The notes: generated by a model not told the origin, from the sequence alone. A stretch of 64,000 bases of DNA from an uncultured Mesorhizobium sp. (GCA_937958475.1 CALFXR010000069.1:1-64000); one strand, 5' to 3'. Positions 8,350-17,560 are shown, numbered from the stretch's first letter. Numbers and translations are program-made.

Positions 8350-10140
8350 ATGATCGAGGAACTGCCTTTCACGCTCGAGGCGCTGCGGCGAGCATATGCG
8401 GAGGGGCTCCGGCCCGAAGCAGTCGTCGCCGAGGCCTTCAGGCGACTGGATGCAGCGAACGATCCAGGCATCTTCATCCATGCGGCCCGGGAAGCCGCGC
8501 TCGAGGCCGCGCGTGCGCTGGAAACGCCGGATGGCAGGCCGCTCTGGGGCATCCCCTTCGCCGTGAAGGACAATACCGACGTCGCCGGCATGCCCACGAC
8601 CGCGGCCTGTCCGGACTTCGCCTACGACCCTGCCGGCGACGCCTTCGTCGTGGCGAAGCTGCGCGAAGCGGGCGCCATCGTGCTCGGCAAGACCAATCTC
8701 GACCAGTTCGCCACCGGCCTCGTCGGCGTGCGCACGCCGCATGCTGTGCCGCTGAACGCGCTCGATCCCGCCATCGTGCCGGGCGGCTCGTCGTCGGGAT
8801 CGGCGGTCGCCGTGGCGCGCGGCATTGCCGCCTTCGCGCTGGGCACCGACACGGCCGGGTCGGGCCGCGTACCGGCGGCGCTGAACGCCATCGTCGGCCT
8901 GAAGCCGACGCTCGGTGCGTTTTCGGCAACGGGCGTCGTGCCGGCCTGCCGCACCCTAGATACGGTCTCGGTCTTCGCCATGACCGTCGCCGACGCCTGG
9001 GAGGTCCACGGCGTCGCCGCCGGGTACGACGCGGCCGACGCCTATTCGCGCCCGGTCGTTGCCGGCGGGCTGTTCGACGCCTCGGCCGCGTGCATCGGCG
9101 TGCCCGACCAGGCGACGCTGCAGACTTTCGGCGACGCGGTGCAGGCGGCGGATTTCCGCGCCACCGCGGAAAGATTGCGCGCGGGCGGAGCGACGATCCG
9201 CGAACTCGACTTCTCGCCCTTCCATGCCGTCGCGCGCATGCTCTACGAAGGCGCGTGGGTGGCAGAGCGCGTCGCCGCCGTCGGCGAGCGGCTGACGCTG
9301 AAGCCCCGGACGCTGCATCCGACGACCCGCGCCATCCTCGAGCCGGGGCTGAAGCTCTCCGCCGTCGACGCGTTCGAGGGTTTCTACCGGCTGAAGGCGC
9401 TGCGCCGCGACTGCGAGGCGCTGCTTTCCGGCGTCGACGCGCTGTGCGTGCCGACGATCCCCACCTTCGTCACCATCGCCGAGATCGCCGCCGATCCGAT
9501 TGGCCCGAATTCGCGGCTGGGCACCTACACCAACTTCGTCAACCTGCTCGACCTCTGTGGCGTCGCCGTGCCGACCGGCGCGCGCGCTGACGGACGGCCC
9601 GGCAGCGTGACCCTGCTCGCGCCGGCCGGCCGCGACGGCCTCTGCGCCTCCATCGCATCGGCGCTCGAAGCCGGCCGGCTCGGCGCCACGGGCTGGGCGA
9701 GACCGACGCGGCCAGAACTCCCGCCGCGGGCGGCGGCGAACGAGATCGCGCTCGCCGTGTGCGGCGCGCACATGGCCGGCCTGCCGCTCAACCGGGAACT
9801 GACCGCGCGGGGAGGGCGCTTCGTCCGCGCCTGCTCGACCGCGCCGGCCTATCGCCTGCACGCGCTGGCCGGCGGTCCGCCCTTCCGGCCGGGCCTCGTG
9901 CGCTCGACGCGCGGTGCGGCAATCGCGCTCGAAGTCTGGGCGCTGCCGCGGGAGCGCTTCGGCGACTTCATCGCCGGCGTGCCGTCGCCGCTCTGTATCG
10001 GCACGGTCGAGTTGGAGGACGGCACGACGGTCAAGGGCTTCCTCTGCGAGGCGGCCGGCCTGGCGGATGCGGCCGACATCACCGAGTTCGGCGGCTGGCG
10101 CGCCTGGCTGGCGCGGCCGAAGACGGAGGCCGCGGCATGA
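8350..10140 (+). CDS. atzF: Allophanate hydrolase
   Basis: 596 residues, the usual size of AtzF-type allophanate hydrolases (about 600). The amidase-signature domain carries the Ser-cisSer-Lys triad: K73 in GIPFAVKDN, the GGSSSGS loop at 145-151 (cis-Ser), and S171 in TDTAGSGRVP. The C-terminal ~150 residues (from about GWARPTRPELPP) match the extra AtzF C-terminal domain, which plain amidases lack. The enzyme deaminates allophanate, yielding ammonia and CO2. ATG 8350 is preferred; an upstream in-frame ATG at 8302 adds 16 uncharged residues without a ribosome-binding site. It is the first gene of the operon and overlaps the oxygenase gene by ATGA. Biuret hydrolase downstream would supply its substrate. 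Confidence 0.92.
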   Translation: MIEELPFTLEALRRAYAEGLRPEAVVAEAFRRLDAANDPGIFIHAAREAALEAARALETPDGRPLWGIPFAVKDNTDVAGMPTTAACPDFAYDPAGDAFVVAKLREAGAIVLGKTNLDQFATGLVGVRTPHAVPLNALDPAIVPGGSSSGSAVAVARGIAAFALGTDTAGSGRVPAALNAIVGLKPTLGAFSATGVVPACRTLDTVSVFAMTVADAWEVHGVAAGYDAADAYSRPVVAGGLFDASAACIGVPDQATLQTFGDAVQAADFRATAERLRAGGATIRELDFSPFHAVARMLYEGAWVAERVAAVGERLTLKPRTLHPTTRAILEPGLKLSAVDAFEGFYRLKALRRDCEALLSGVDALCVPTIPTFVTIAEIAADPIGPNSRLGTYTNFVNLLDLCGVAVPTGARADGRPGSVTLLAPAGRDGLCASIASALEAGRLGATGWARPTRPELPPRAAANEIALAVCGAHMAGLPLNRELTARGGRFVRACSTAPAYRLHALAGGPPFRPGLVRSTRGAAIALEVWALPRERFGDFIAGVPSPLCIGTVELEDGTTVKGFLCEAAGLADAADITEFGGWRAWLARPKTEAAA

Positions 10141-11120
10141 CGACGATCCCTGTCATCGACGTTTCCGCGCTCGCCACCGGCGACGAGGCCGCAATCCGCC
10201 GCGTCGCCGGCGAAATCGGCGCCGCCTGCCGCGACGTCGGCTTCTTCTACGTCGCCGGCCACAGCGTCGGCACGGCGCTGATGGACGAGGCGTTCGCCGC
10301 GTCGCGCGCCTTCTTCGCCCAGGCCGAGGCGGTGAAGAAGGAGGCGCTCTACACCGCCGCGGGCAATCGCGGCTACGTGCCGATGAAGGGCGAGGCGCTC
10401 GACCCGAACCGGCCGGCCGACCTGAAGGAAGCCTTCAACATCGGCCTCGACCTGCCGGCGGACGATCCGGAACTCGCCGCGGGCCGCATGTTCCGCGCCG
10501 CCAATCTCTGGCCGGCGCTGCCTGGGTTCCGCGAGACGATGCTCGCCTATTTCGACGCCTGCCACCGCTTCGGCCGGTCGCTGCACCGCGCCTTCGCCGT
10601 CGATCTCGGCCTGTCGCAGGATTTCTTCGAGGACAAGCTCGACCGGCCGATGGCGGTGCTGCGCCTGCTGCACTACCCGCCGGCGCCCGCCCGCGCCGAG
10701 GAGGGGCAACTCGGCGCGGGCGAGCATACCGACTACGGCTGCGTGACCCTGCTCGCCACCGACGGCGTCGGCGGGCTGGAAGTGTGCACGCGGGCCGGCG
10801 AATGGATCGCCGCGCCGCACATTCCCGGCGCCTTCGTCTGCAACATCGGCGACTGCCTGATGCGCTGGACGAACGACATCTACGTCTCCACGCCGCACCG
10901 CGTCGTTTCGCCCGCCGGTCGCGAGCGTTTCTCCATCGCCTTCTTCCTCGATCCGAATCCCGACGCCGACATCGCCTGCCTGGCGGGGTGCGCCACGCCC
11001 GCGCGACCGGCGCGATATGCGCCGATCAGGGGCGACCAGTTCCTGCTCAGCCGCCTGTCGCCGACCTACGAGAAGTCGGGCCTCGGCACGGCGGCGAGAG
11101 TTCCCGCGGAGGCGTCCTGA
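10137..11120 (+). CDS. 2-oxoglutarate/Fe(II)-dependent oxygenase, isopenicillin N synthase family
   Basis: 327 residues. An N-terminal DIOX_N region begins with IPVIDVS and contains the GFFYVAGHSV stretch. The jelly-roll core has iron ligands H197, D199 (GEHTDYGC) and H254 (TPHRVV), and the 2-oxoglutarate-binding R264-x-S266 (RFS). ATG 10137 overlaps the allophanate hydrolase stop and has GGAGG upstream. Family members hydroxylate, demethylate or oxidatively cleave small amines and acids. Being locked in an operon for biuret/allophanate breakdown, it may release a ureide from an N-substituted or cyclic precursor; this is inference. No homolog is needed for the known biuret pathway. Confidence 0.85.
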   Translation: MTTIPVIDVSALATGDEAAIRRVAGEIGAACRDVGFFYVAGHSVGTALMDEAFAASRAFFAQAEAVKKEALYTAAGNRGYVPMKGEALDPNRPADLKEAFNIGLDLPADDPELAAGRMFRAANLWPALPGFRETMLAYFDACHRFGRSLHRAFAVDLGLSQDFFEDKLDRPMAVLRLLHYPPAPARAEEGQLGAGEHTDYGCVTLLATDGVGGLEVCTRAGEWIAAPHIPGAFVCNIGDCLMRWTNDIYVSTPHRVVSPAGRERFSIAFFLDPNPDADIACLAGCATPARPARYAPIRGDQFLLSRLSPTYEKSGLGTAARVPAEAS

Positions 11121-11216
11121 CATGGCGGCTGCCCGCATTCCGATCCTCCCAACCGGACGCGGCATGGGCTTTGCCGCATCCCGACCGAACGCAACCTCAA
11201 GCCGCTGGAGCCTCCC

Positions 11217-12323
11217 ATGATCCGTTCATCCATCAATCGACGTTCACTCCTCAAGGCCGGCGCCGCCGGTCTCGCCGCCTCGGCACTGCCGTTCGGCCTG
11301 GCTCGCGCGCAGACGCCGATCGTGCTCGGCGCCGTCTATGTCGGCCCGCGCGACGATTTCGGCTGGAACCAGGCGCATGCGGTGGCCATGGACGTGCTGA
11401 AGCAGGTGCCGGGCGTCACCGTCATCGAGGAAGAGAACGTGCCGGAGACCGACGCCGTCTCCAAGTCGATGGAATCGATGATCAATCTCGACGGCGCCAA
11501 CCTCGTGCTGGCGACCTCGTTCGGCTACTACAAGCCGTTCGTCGTCGAATCGGCGAAGAAGTATCCCGCCGTCCAGTTCCGCCACGCGGCGCCGCTGTGG
11601 AACAAGGACACCGACCCGGCCAACGCCGGCTCCTACTTCTGCTACCTGAACCAGGCGCACTTCGTCGACGGCGTCGCCGCGGGCCTTTCCTCGGCGTCCG
11701 GCAAGATCGGCTTCGTCGCCGCCAAGCCGATCCCGTCGGTGCTGTCCAACATCAATTCGGTGCTGCTCGGCGCCAGGAGCGTCAACCCGAACGCCACCGT
11801 GCAGGTCATCTTCACCGGCGAGTGGTCGCTGCCGGTGCGCGAGGCCGAGGCCGCCAACGCGCTGATCGACGCCGGCTGCGACGTCATCACCTGCCATGTC
11901 GACGGGCCGAAGGTGGTCATCGAGACGGCCGAGGGGCGCGGCGTCAAGAGCTGCGGCCACAATGCCAGCCAGGCTCCGCTGGCGCCGAAAGGCTTCATCA
12001 CCGGCGCCGAGTACAAGTGGGAGACGATCTACAAGATCTACGCCGACGCACTGGCCAAGGGCGAGGCGCTGCCCAACTTCATCGCCGGCGGCTACCACAA
12101 CGACATGCTGCGCAACAGCGCCTACGGGGCCGGCGCGACGCCCGAGGCAATCAAGGCGGCCGACGCCGCCATCGAAGGACTGAAGGCGCAGAAGCCGATC
12201 TATGTCGGCCCGCTCAAGGACAACAAGGGCAACGTCGTCATCGACGGCACCAAGGACAACTACGATCCGGTCCTAGACGGCATGGACTACCTGCTCGAAG
12301 GCGTCGTCGGCTCGACGACGTGA
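11217..12323 (+). CDS. BMP-family ABC transporter substrate-binding protein
   Basis: 368 residues with a twin-arginine-like leader (NRRSLLKAGAAGLAASALPF, cleavage near residue 31 after ARA). The mature part is a Bmp/PnrA-like periplasmic binding domain (IVLGAVYVGPRDDFGWNQAH). BMP proteins feed type I importers related to sugar ABC systems and bind nucleosides or other purine-derived ureides. It is the receptor for the permease pair 12568-14597 and ATPase 15327-16874. The operon context suggests that the ligand is biuret or a related ureide. A large GC-rich palindrome lies between it and the first permease gene and could raise its expression over the membrane parts. Confidence 0.9.
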   Translation: MIRSSINRRSLLKAGAAGLAASALPFGLARAQTPIVLGAVYVGPRDDFGWNQAHAVAMDVLKQVPGVTVIEEENVPETDAVSKSMESMINLDGANLVLATSFGYYKPFVVESAKKYPAVQFRHAAPLWNKDTDPANAGSYFCYLNQAHFVDGVAAGLSSASGKIGFVAAKPIPSVLSNINSVLLGARSVNPNATVQVIFTGEWSLPVREAEAANALIDAGCDVITCHVDGPKVVIETAEGRGVKSCGHNASQAPLAPKGFITGAEYKWETIYKIYADALAKGEALPNFIAGGYHNDMLRNSAYGAGATPEAIKAADAAIEGLKAQKPIYVGPLKDNKGNVVIDGTKDNYDPVLDGMDYLLEGVVGSTT

Positions 12324-12401
12324 TCCCACCCCACAACGAGGCGGCGGCGCCAGCCGCCGTTTCCCACTCTCACCGTCAACGGTCCGCGGCCATGAGTTTA
12401 C

Positions 12402-12531
12402 CCCCACCCCTAACCCCTCCCCACAAGGGGGAGGGGGATTCTGAAACCCCGGCGCTCCTCGTCGGCGGGGTCGAACGCGGCGCGGCGTCAGCGACCCCCT
12501 CCCCATTGTGGGGAGGGGTTAGGGGTGGGGG
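12402..12531. repeat. Composite palindromic element (two C/G-run hairpins plus long outer inverted repeat)
   Basis: The left arm at 12402-12426 and right arm at 12506-12531 are reverse complements of each other over about 25 bases, with a single-base indel (pattern C5-A-C4-TAA-C4-T-C3/4-ACAA). Each arm region also forms its own short hairpin with neighbouring bases (C4-T-C3 with G5-A-G4 on the left; C5-T-C4 with G4-A-G4 on the right). I know this general type as a dispersed intergenic palindrome of rhizobial genomes. It sits inside the operon between the binding-protein and permease genes. Only one copy is seen in this window. Confidence 0.8.
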
Positions 12532-12567
12532 TTGTCTCGCGCAAGCCGTCATGCCCGGAGCCTTCCC

Positions 12568-13680
12568 ATGACCGCGATCGTCTCGGCAGCGCCCGTCGTT
12601 TCGCCTCGCGGCCTCGACCCGAGGGCCATCGCCTCGATCGAGGCGGTGCTGATCCCCGTCGGCGCGCTGGTCGCATCGGCGATCCTGTTCTCGTTCTTCC
12701 TGCTCGCATTGGGCAAGTCGCCGGCGACCTTCTTCAACCTCGTCTGGGTAGGCGGCTTCGGCTCGGCCTTCTCGATCCAGAACACGCTGCAGCGCGCCGC
12801 GCCGCTGATCCTCACCGGCCTCGCCTTCGCCATTCCCGCGCGCATCGGCCTGACCCTGCTCGGCGCGGAGGGCGCGCTGGTGCTCGGCGGATTCGCGGCG
12901 GCCGCGATCGCCATCCCGATGGTCGGCGGCGGCTGGCCGCCCGCCATCGGCCTGCCGATCATGGCCGTCGCGGCGATGGCGGTCGGCGGCCTCTGGGTCG
13001 GCATCGCCGGCTGGCTGCGCCACTATCGCGGCGTCAACGAGACGATCTCGTCGCTGCTGCTCGGCTATATCGCCATCGCCATCATGAACTTCTTCGTCGA
13101 GGGGGCGCTGCGCGACCCGGCGTCGGCCAACAAGCCCTCGACCATGCCGATCGGCGACGCCTGGCGCGTCGGGCCGATCCCCGGCACCTCCGTGCACTGG
13201 GGCCTGGCGGCGGGCATCGTGCTGGCGGTGCTGCTCTACATCCTGATGAGCCGCACGACCTTCGGCTTTGCCGCGCGTATGACCGGCGGCAATGTGCGCG
13301 CCGCACGGGCGCAGGGCCTTCCCGTCGGCGCGCTGGTCGTCGTCTGCTGCGCCATCGCCGGTGCCTGCTCGGGCCTGGCCGGCTTCTACGAGGTCGCCGC
13401 CATCCACGGCCAGGCCAACGCCTCGCTGATCGCCGGCTACGGCTTCACCGGCATCCTCGTCGCCTTCCTCGCGCGGCAGAACCCGCTGGCCGTCGTGCCG
13501 GTTGCCATCCTGTTCGGCGCGCTCGACGCCGCGGGCGGCCTGGTGCAACGGCGCATGGCGATGCCGGACGCCACGGTCCTCGTCCTGCAAGGCATCATCT
13601 TCGTGGTGCTGCTCGTCTCCGAGACCTTCTACGGCCGCATTCCCTTCCTCCAGCCCAAGAAGATCGGAGAGCGCACATGA
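12568..13680 (+). CDS. ABC transporter permease (BMP/nucleoside-type), first subunit
   Basis: 370 residues and strongly hydrophobic, with about nine to ten predicted membrane segments of the BPD_transp_2 (RbsC/YufP-like) family. The conserved loop after the middle helices is RMTGGNVRAARAQGLPV. ATG 12568 is preferred over an earlier in-frame ATG 12532, because GGAG lies seven bases before it and the earlier codon lies inside the palindromic element's flank. The stop overlaps the next permease gene by ATGA. It forms the membrane channel with the 13677 product, in the inner membrane. Confidence 0.9.
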   Translation: MTAIVSAAPVVSPRGLDPRAIASIEAVLIPVGALVASAILFSFFLLALGKSPATFFNLVWVGGFGSAFSIQNTLQRAAPLILTGLAFAIPARIGLTLLGAEGALVLGGFAAAAIAIPMVGGGWPPAIGLPIMAVAAMAVGGLWVGIAGWLRHYRGVNETISSLLLGYIAIAIMNFFVEGALRDPASANKPSTMPIGDAWRVGPIPGTSVHWGLAAGIVLAVLLYILMSRTTFGFAARMTGGNVRAARAQGLPVGALVVVCCAIAGACSGLAGFYEVAAIHGQANASLIAGYGFTGILVAFLARQNPLAVVPVAILFGALDAAGGLVQRRMAMPDATVLVLQGIIFVVLLVSETFYGRIPFLQPKKIGERT

Positions 13681-14597
13681 GCGAGAACGGCCTCGTCATC
13701 GTTCTCATCGCCATGCTCGGTGGCGCCATCCGCGTCTCGACGCCGTTCATGTTCGTGGCGCTGGGCGAGACGCTCACGGAGAAGTCGGGGCGCATCAATC
13801 TCGGCCTCGAAGGCAACCTCGTGCTCGGCGCGATGGTCGCCTATGCCGGCTCCTACCAGACCGGCAGCCCATGGCTCGGCGTGCTCTTCGCGGGTCTTGC
13901 CGGCCTCGTTCTCGGCGCCATGCACGGCTGGATCTGCAAGCTGCCGAAGGTCAACGACATCGCGGTGGGCATCGCCTTCATGAGCTTCGGCACCGGCCTC
14001 GCCTTCTTCTTCGGCAAGCCGTACATCCAGCCGACGGCGCCGCGCCTCGAAGCCATCCCGCTCGGCTGGTGGTCGTCGAATCCGTCGATCGCCCAGGCGC
14101 TCCAGGTCAATCCGCTGTTCCTGGTCGGCATCGCGCTCGCGGTGTTCATGTGGTGGGCGCTGGCCAACACGCGCTGGGGCCTGATCGTCAGGATGACCGG
14201 CGACAGCGCCGCCTCGGCGCGCGCCATGGGGGTGTCGATCGACCTCGTGCGCCTGCTGGCGACGGCGGCGGGCGGCTTCCTCGCCGGCGTCGGCGGCGCC
14301 TTCCTGTCGCTCTACTATCCGGGAAGCTGGAACGAGGGCCTGTCGTCGGGCCAGGGCCTGATGGCGGTGGCGCTGGTCATCTTCGCGCGCTGGGATCCGG
14401 TCCGCTGCGTATGGGCGGCGCTTCTCTTCGGCGCGGCCGGCGCGATCGGGCCGTCGCTGCAGTCGATCGGCATCAGCCAGGGCTACTACTTCTTCAACGC
14501 CGCCCCCTACATCCTGACACTTTTCATCATGATCGCCTCGGCGCGGTCGAAGAGCGCGGCGCGCGACGTGCCGGGCGAACTGTCGCTGGCCAAGTGA
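13677..14597 (+). CDS. ABC transporter permease (BMP/nucleoside-type), second subunit
   Basis: 306 residues of the BPD_transp_2 family with about eight membrane helices. The family signature EKSGRINLGLEGNLVLGA lies near residue 35, and the cytoplasmic loop VRMTGDSAASARAMG near 180 contacts the ATPase. ATG 13677 overlaps the previous stop, so the two permeases are translationally coupled and form a heterodimer. The final ~20 residues are polar and cytoplasmic. It is followed ten bases later by the biuret hydrolase gene. Confidence 0.9.
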   Translation: MSENGLVIVLIAMLGGAIRVSTPFMFVALGETLTEKSGRINLGLEGNLVLGAMVAYAGSYQTGSPWLGVLFAGLAGLVLGAMHGWICKLPKVNDIAVGIAFMSFGTGLAFFFGKPYIQPTAPRLEAIPLGWWSSNPSIAQALQVNPLFLVGIALAVFMWWALANTRWGLIVRMTGDSAASARAMGVSIDLVRLLATAAGGFLAGVGGAFLSLYYPGSWNEGLSSGQGLMAVALVIFARWDPVRCVWAALLFGAAGAIGPSLQSIGISQGYYFFNAAPYILTLFIMIASARSKSAARDVPGELSLAK

Positions 14598-14607
14598 GGA
14601 GCACCAG

Positions 14608-15330
14608 ATGAGCCTCGTCGACGAACGCATCGCCGCCGCCCGGGTGGCCAACGCCGCAATGGTCGCCTCCGACCCCTATCCCTGGCCGTTCGACGGCGAT
14701 TTCGGCCCGCACAACACGGCGCTCGTGGTCATCGACATGCAGACCGACTTCTGCGCGCCGGGCGGCTATGTCGACTCGATGGGCTACGACATCTCGCTCA
14801 CCCGCGCGCCGATCGGCCCGATCCAGTCGGTGCTGAAGGCGATGCGGGCGAAGGGCTATCCGATCATCCACACCCGCGAGGGCCACAAGCCCGACCTCTC
14901 CGACCTGCCCGCCAACAAGCGCTGGCGCTCGCAGCGGATCGGCGCCGGCATTGGCGACCAGGGGCCGTGCGGGCGCATCCTGGTGCGCGGCGAGCCGGGC
15001 TGGGAGATCATCCCGGAACTCCAGCCCGAGTCCGGCGAGGCGATCATCGACAAGCCGGGCAAGGGCACCTTCGTCGGTACCGACTTCGAGCTCGTGCTGA
15101 AGCTGAAGTCGATCCGCAACATCGTCTTCACCGGCGTCACCACCGACGTCTGCGTCCACACCACCATGCGCGACGCCAACGACCGCGGCTACGAATGCCT
15201 GCTGCTCGAGGACTGCTGCGCGGCGACCAAGGTTTCCAACCACCTCGCCGCGATCGACATGATCAAGATGCAGGGCGGCGTGTTCGGCGCAGTCGCCGCC
15301 TCCGCGGCCTTCATCGAGGCGCTGCCATGA
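14608..15330 (+). CDS. biuH: Biuret amidohydrolase (isochorismatase-like cysteine hydrolase)
   Basis: 240 residues. The triad of the isochorismatase-like hydrolases is present: D43 (VIDMQTDF), K149 (IDKPGKG) and C182 (TTDVCVHTTMR). The whole sequence closely resembles what I recall of Rhizobium leguminosarum BiuH, including the stretches DPYPWPF, MGYDISL, HTREGHKPDLSDLPANKRW, IGAGIGD and MQGGVFG, with the triad offset by seven residues. BiuH hydrolyses biuret to allophanate and ammonia in the cytoplasm. Allophanate hydrolase in the same operon completes the route. The gene sits between the permease and ATPase genes, and its stop overlaps the ATPase start (ATGA). Confidence 0.88.
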   Translation: MSLVDERIAAARVANAAMVASDPYPWPFDGDFGPHNTALVVIDMQTDFCAPGGYVDSMGYDISLTRAPIGPIQSVLKAMRAKGYPIIHTREGHKPDLSDLPANKRWRSQRIGAGIGDQGPCGRILVRGEPGWEIIPELQPESGEAIIDKPGKGTFVGTDFELVLKLKSIRNIVFTGVTTDVCVHTTMRDANDRGYECLLLEDCCAATKVSNHLAAIDMIKMQGGVFGAVAASAAFIEALP

Positions 15331-16874
15331 ACGCGCCCGCCACGATCTCCGCCGCCAGGCCGTTGCGGCGCGGGCCGTCGCTGCAGACGATCGGCATGAC
15401 CAAGACCTTCGGCGCCTTCACTGCGCTCGACGACGTCTCGATCGACGTCAGGGCAGGGTCCTTCCATGCCCTGCTCGGCGAAAACGGCGCCGGCAAGTCG
15501 ACACTGGTGAAGTGCATCATGGGCTTCTACGACGCCACGCGCGGCGCGGTGCTGCTCGACGGCAAGGAGCAGACGGTCAGGAGCCCGCGCGACGCGCGCG
15601 ACCTCGGCATCGGCATGGTCTACCAGCACTTCACGCTGGTGCCCTGCCTGACGACGGCGGAAAACCTGGTGATTTCGCGCGCCGACGCGCCCGCGATCTT
15701 CGACTGGAAGAAGGAGAAGCCGAAGCTCGAGGAATTCATGGACAGGATGCCGTTCCGCGTGCGGCTCGGCGAACAGGTCTCCTCGCTGTCGGCCGGCGAG
15801 AAGCAGAAGCTGGAGATCCTCAAGCTGCTCTACCTCGAGCAGCGCTTCATGATCCTCGACGAACCGACCTCGGTGCTCACCCCCGGCGAGGCCGACGAGG
15901 TGCTGGGCCTGCTCGGCGAGATGGCCAGGCGCGGCGAGGTCACCGTGCTGATGATCAGCCACAAGTTCCGCGAGGTGAAGGCGTTCTGCGACTCCTTCTC
16001 GGTGCTCAGGCGAGGCCGGCTGACCGGCGCCGGCGATGCGCAGGCGGCGAGCGTCGCCGAGATGAGCCAGATGATGATCGGCGATACGGACGTGCGCGAG
16101 CGCGCCGAACGCGCCACCCGCAACGACAGCCGTACCGTGCTCGACCTCGCCGGCCTCGTCGCCGAGGACGAGGAGGGCCGCCGCGTCGTCGACGCCGTCA
16201 ACCTGAAGGTCAATGCCGGCGAGATCGTGGGTGTCGCCGGCGTGTCGGGCAACGGCCAGAGCGCGCTGGTCGAGGTGCTGTCGGGCCAGCGCGAACTCGC
16301 CGACGGCGGCATCTTCATCAACGGCAAGGCGTTCGAGCCGAAACGCAAGGACTTCGACCGCTTCAAGGTGTTCGGCCTGCCGGAGGAGCCGCTGAAGAAC
16401 GCCACCGTGCCGCGCATGAGCGTCGCCGAGAACATCGCCTTCCGCTCCTACGACAAGCCGCCCATCGCCAGCCTGCACTGGTGGCTGTCGCCCGGGCCGA
16501 TGCGCCGCAAGGCCGAGGAACTGATCGCGAAGTACCGGGTCAAGACCACGTCGCCGGATTCGCCCATCGAGTCGCTGTCGGGCGGCAACGTCCAGCGCGC
16601 GGTGCTCGCCCGCGAACTCTCCGGCGAGGTCGACGTGCTGATCGTCGCCAATCCGTGCTTCGGGCTGGACTTCGCCTCGGTCGCCGAGATCCGCGGCCAG
16701 ATCATGGAGCAGCGCAACCGCGGCGCGGCCGTGCTGCTGGTCAGCGAGGACCTCGACGAGATCCTCGAACTCGCCGACCGCGTCGCGGTCATGTCCGGCG
16801 GCGCCATCGCCTATGTCGCGCCGATCGGCGACACGGACCGGAACACGATCGGCCAGCACATGGCGGGGCACTGA
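15327..16874 (+). CDS. ABC transporter ATP-binding protein, double-domain (BMP/nucleoside-type)
   Basis: 515 residues with two fused nucleotide-binding domains. The first has Walker A GENGAGKST at 51-59, a short signature LSAGEKQKLEI and Walker B FMILDEPTSVL. The second has the degenerate P-loop GVSGNGQS and signature LSGGNVQRAVLARELS, followed by LIVANPCFGLDF instead of a normal Walker B. Such one-sided degeneration is typical of NupA/RbsA-type ATPases. ATG 15327 overlaps the biuH stop. It energises the BMP-type importer of this operon. The second isochorismatase-like gene starts two bases after its stop. Confidence 0.92.
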   Translation: MNAPATISAARPLRRGPSLQTIGMTKTFGAFTALDDVSIDVRAGSFHALLGENGAGKSTLVKCIMGFYDATRGAVLLDGKEQTVRSPRDARDLGIGMVYQHFTLVPCLTTAENLVISRADAPAIFDWKKEKPKLEEFMDRMPFRVRLGEQVSSLSAGEKQKLEILKLLYLEQRFMILDEPTSVLTPGEADEVLGLLGEMARRGEVTVLMISHKFREVKAFCDSFSVLRRGRLTGAGDAQAASVAEMSQMMIGDTDVRERAERATRNDSRTVLDLAGLVAEDEEGRRVVDAVNLKVNAGEIVGVAGVSGNGQSALVEVLSGQRELADGGIFINGKAFEPKRKDFDRFKVFGLPEEPLKNATVPRMSVAENIAFRSYDKPPIASLHWWLSPGPMRRKAEELIAKYRVKTTSPDSPIESLSGGNVQRAVLARELSGEVDVLIVANPCFGLDFASVAEIRGQIMEQRNRGAAVLLVSEDLDEILELADRVAVMSGGAIAYVAPIGDTDRNTIGQHMAGH

Positions 16875-16876
16875 CG

Positions 16877-17560
16877 ATGGCGTTTCCCGTCCCCGCCCGG
16901 CCCTACGATTTCAATCTCGACCCCTCGAAGGTCGCGCTCGTCGTCATCGACATGCAGCGCGATTTCATCGAGCCGGGCGGCTTCGGCGACGCGCTCGGCA
17001 ACGACGTGTCGCGGCTGACGAAAATCGTGCCGACGGTCGCGGCGCTGATCGGCCTGTTCCGCCGGCACGGCCTGCCGGTCGTGCATACGCGCGAGGCGCA
17101 CCGGCCCGACCTTTCAGACTGCCCGCCGGCCAAGCGCCTGCGCGGCAGGCCGGGCCTGAGGATCGGCGACGAGGGCGCCATGGGCCGCATCCTCGTCGCC
17201 GGCGAGCCCGGCAACCAGATCCTGGCGGAACTGGCGCCGGAACCGGGCGAGATCGTCGTCGACAAGCCCGGCAAGGGCATGTTCTGGGCGACCGGCCTGC
17301 ACGAGACGCTGGCGGCAAGGGGGATCACGCAGCTCGTCTTCGCCGGCGTCACCACGGAAGTCTGCGTGCAGACCTCGATGCGCGAAGCCAACGACCGCGG
17401 CTACGAGTGCCTGCTGATCGAGGACGCGACCGAGAGCTACTTTCCGGAGTTCAAGGCCGGCGCCATCGAGATGATCGTGGCGCAGGGCGGCATCGTCGGC
17501 TGGGCGACGCCGCTGTCGGCGCTGCAAACCGCTTTCGAGGAGGCCCGCGCGGATGTCTGA
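16877..17560 (+). CDS. Second isochorismatase-like cysteine hydrolase (possible triuret or other ureide hydrolase)
   Basis: 227 residues with the complete triad D25 (VIDMQRDF), K130 (VDKPGKG) and C163 (TTEVCVQTSMR). It is clearly paralogous to the biuret hydrolase encoded 1.5 kb upstream but diverged: it is shorter, lacks the YPWPF leader, and reads LRGRPGLRIGDEGAMG where BiuH has RWRSQRIGAGIGDQGP. Known relatives hydrolyse ureides and amides (biuret, triuret, N-carbamoyl compounds, ureidoacrylate). A triuret hydrolase (TrtA-like) that would make biuret for BiuH is attractive but unproven. It overlaps the next gene by eight bases. Confidence 0.8.
   Translation: MAFPVPARPYDFNLDPSKVALVVIDMQRDFIEPGGFGDALGNDVSRLTKIVPTVAALIGLFRRHGLPVVHTREAHRPDLSDCPPAKRLRGRPGLRIGDEGAMGRILVAGEPGNQILAELAPEPGEIVVDKPGKGMFWATGLHETLAARGITQLVFAGVTTEVCVQTSMREANDRGYECLLIEDATESYFPEFKAGAIEMIVAQGGIVGWATPLSALQTAFEEARADV

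Noticed and set aside
12270..12570. CRISPR-like or tandem repeat array near 12400-12530
   Set aside because: There are only two arms, in inverted orientation, with no regular spacers or direct repeats. It is a palindromic element.
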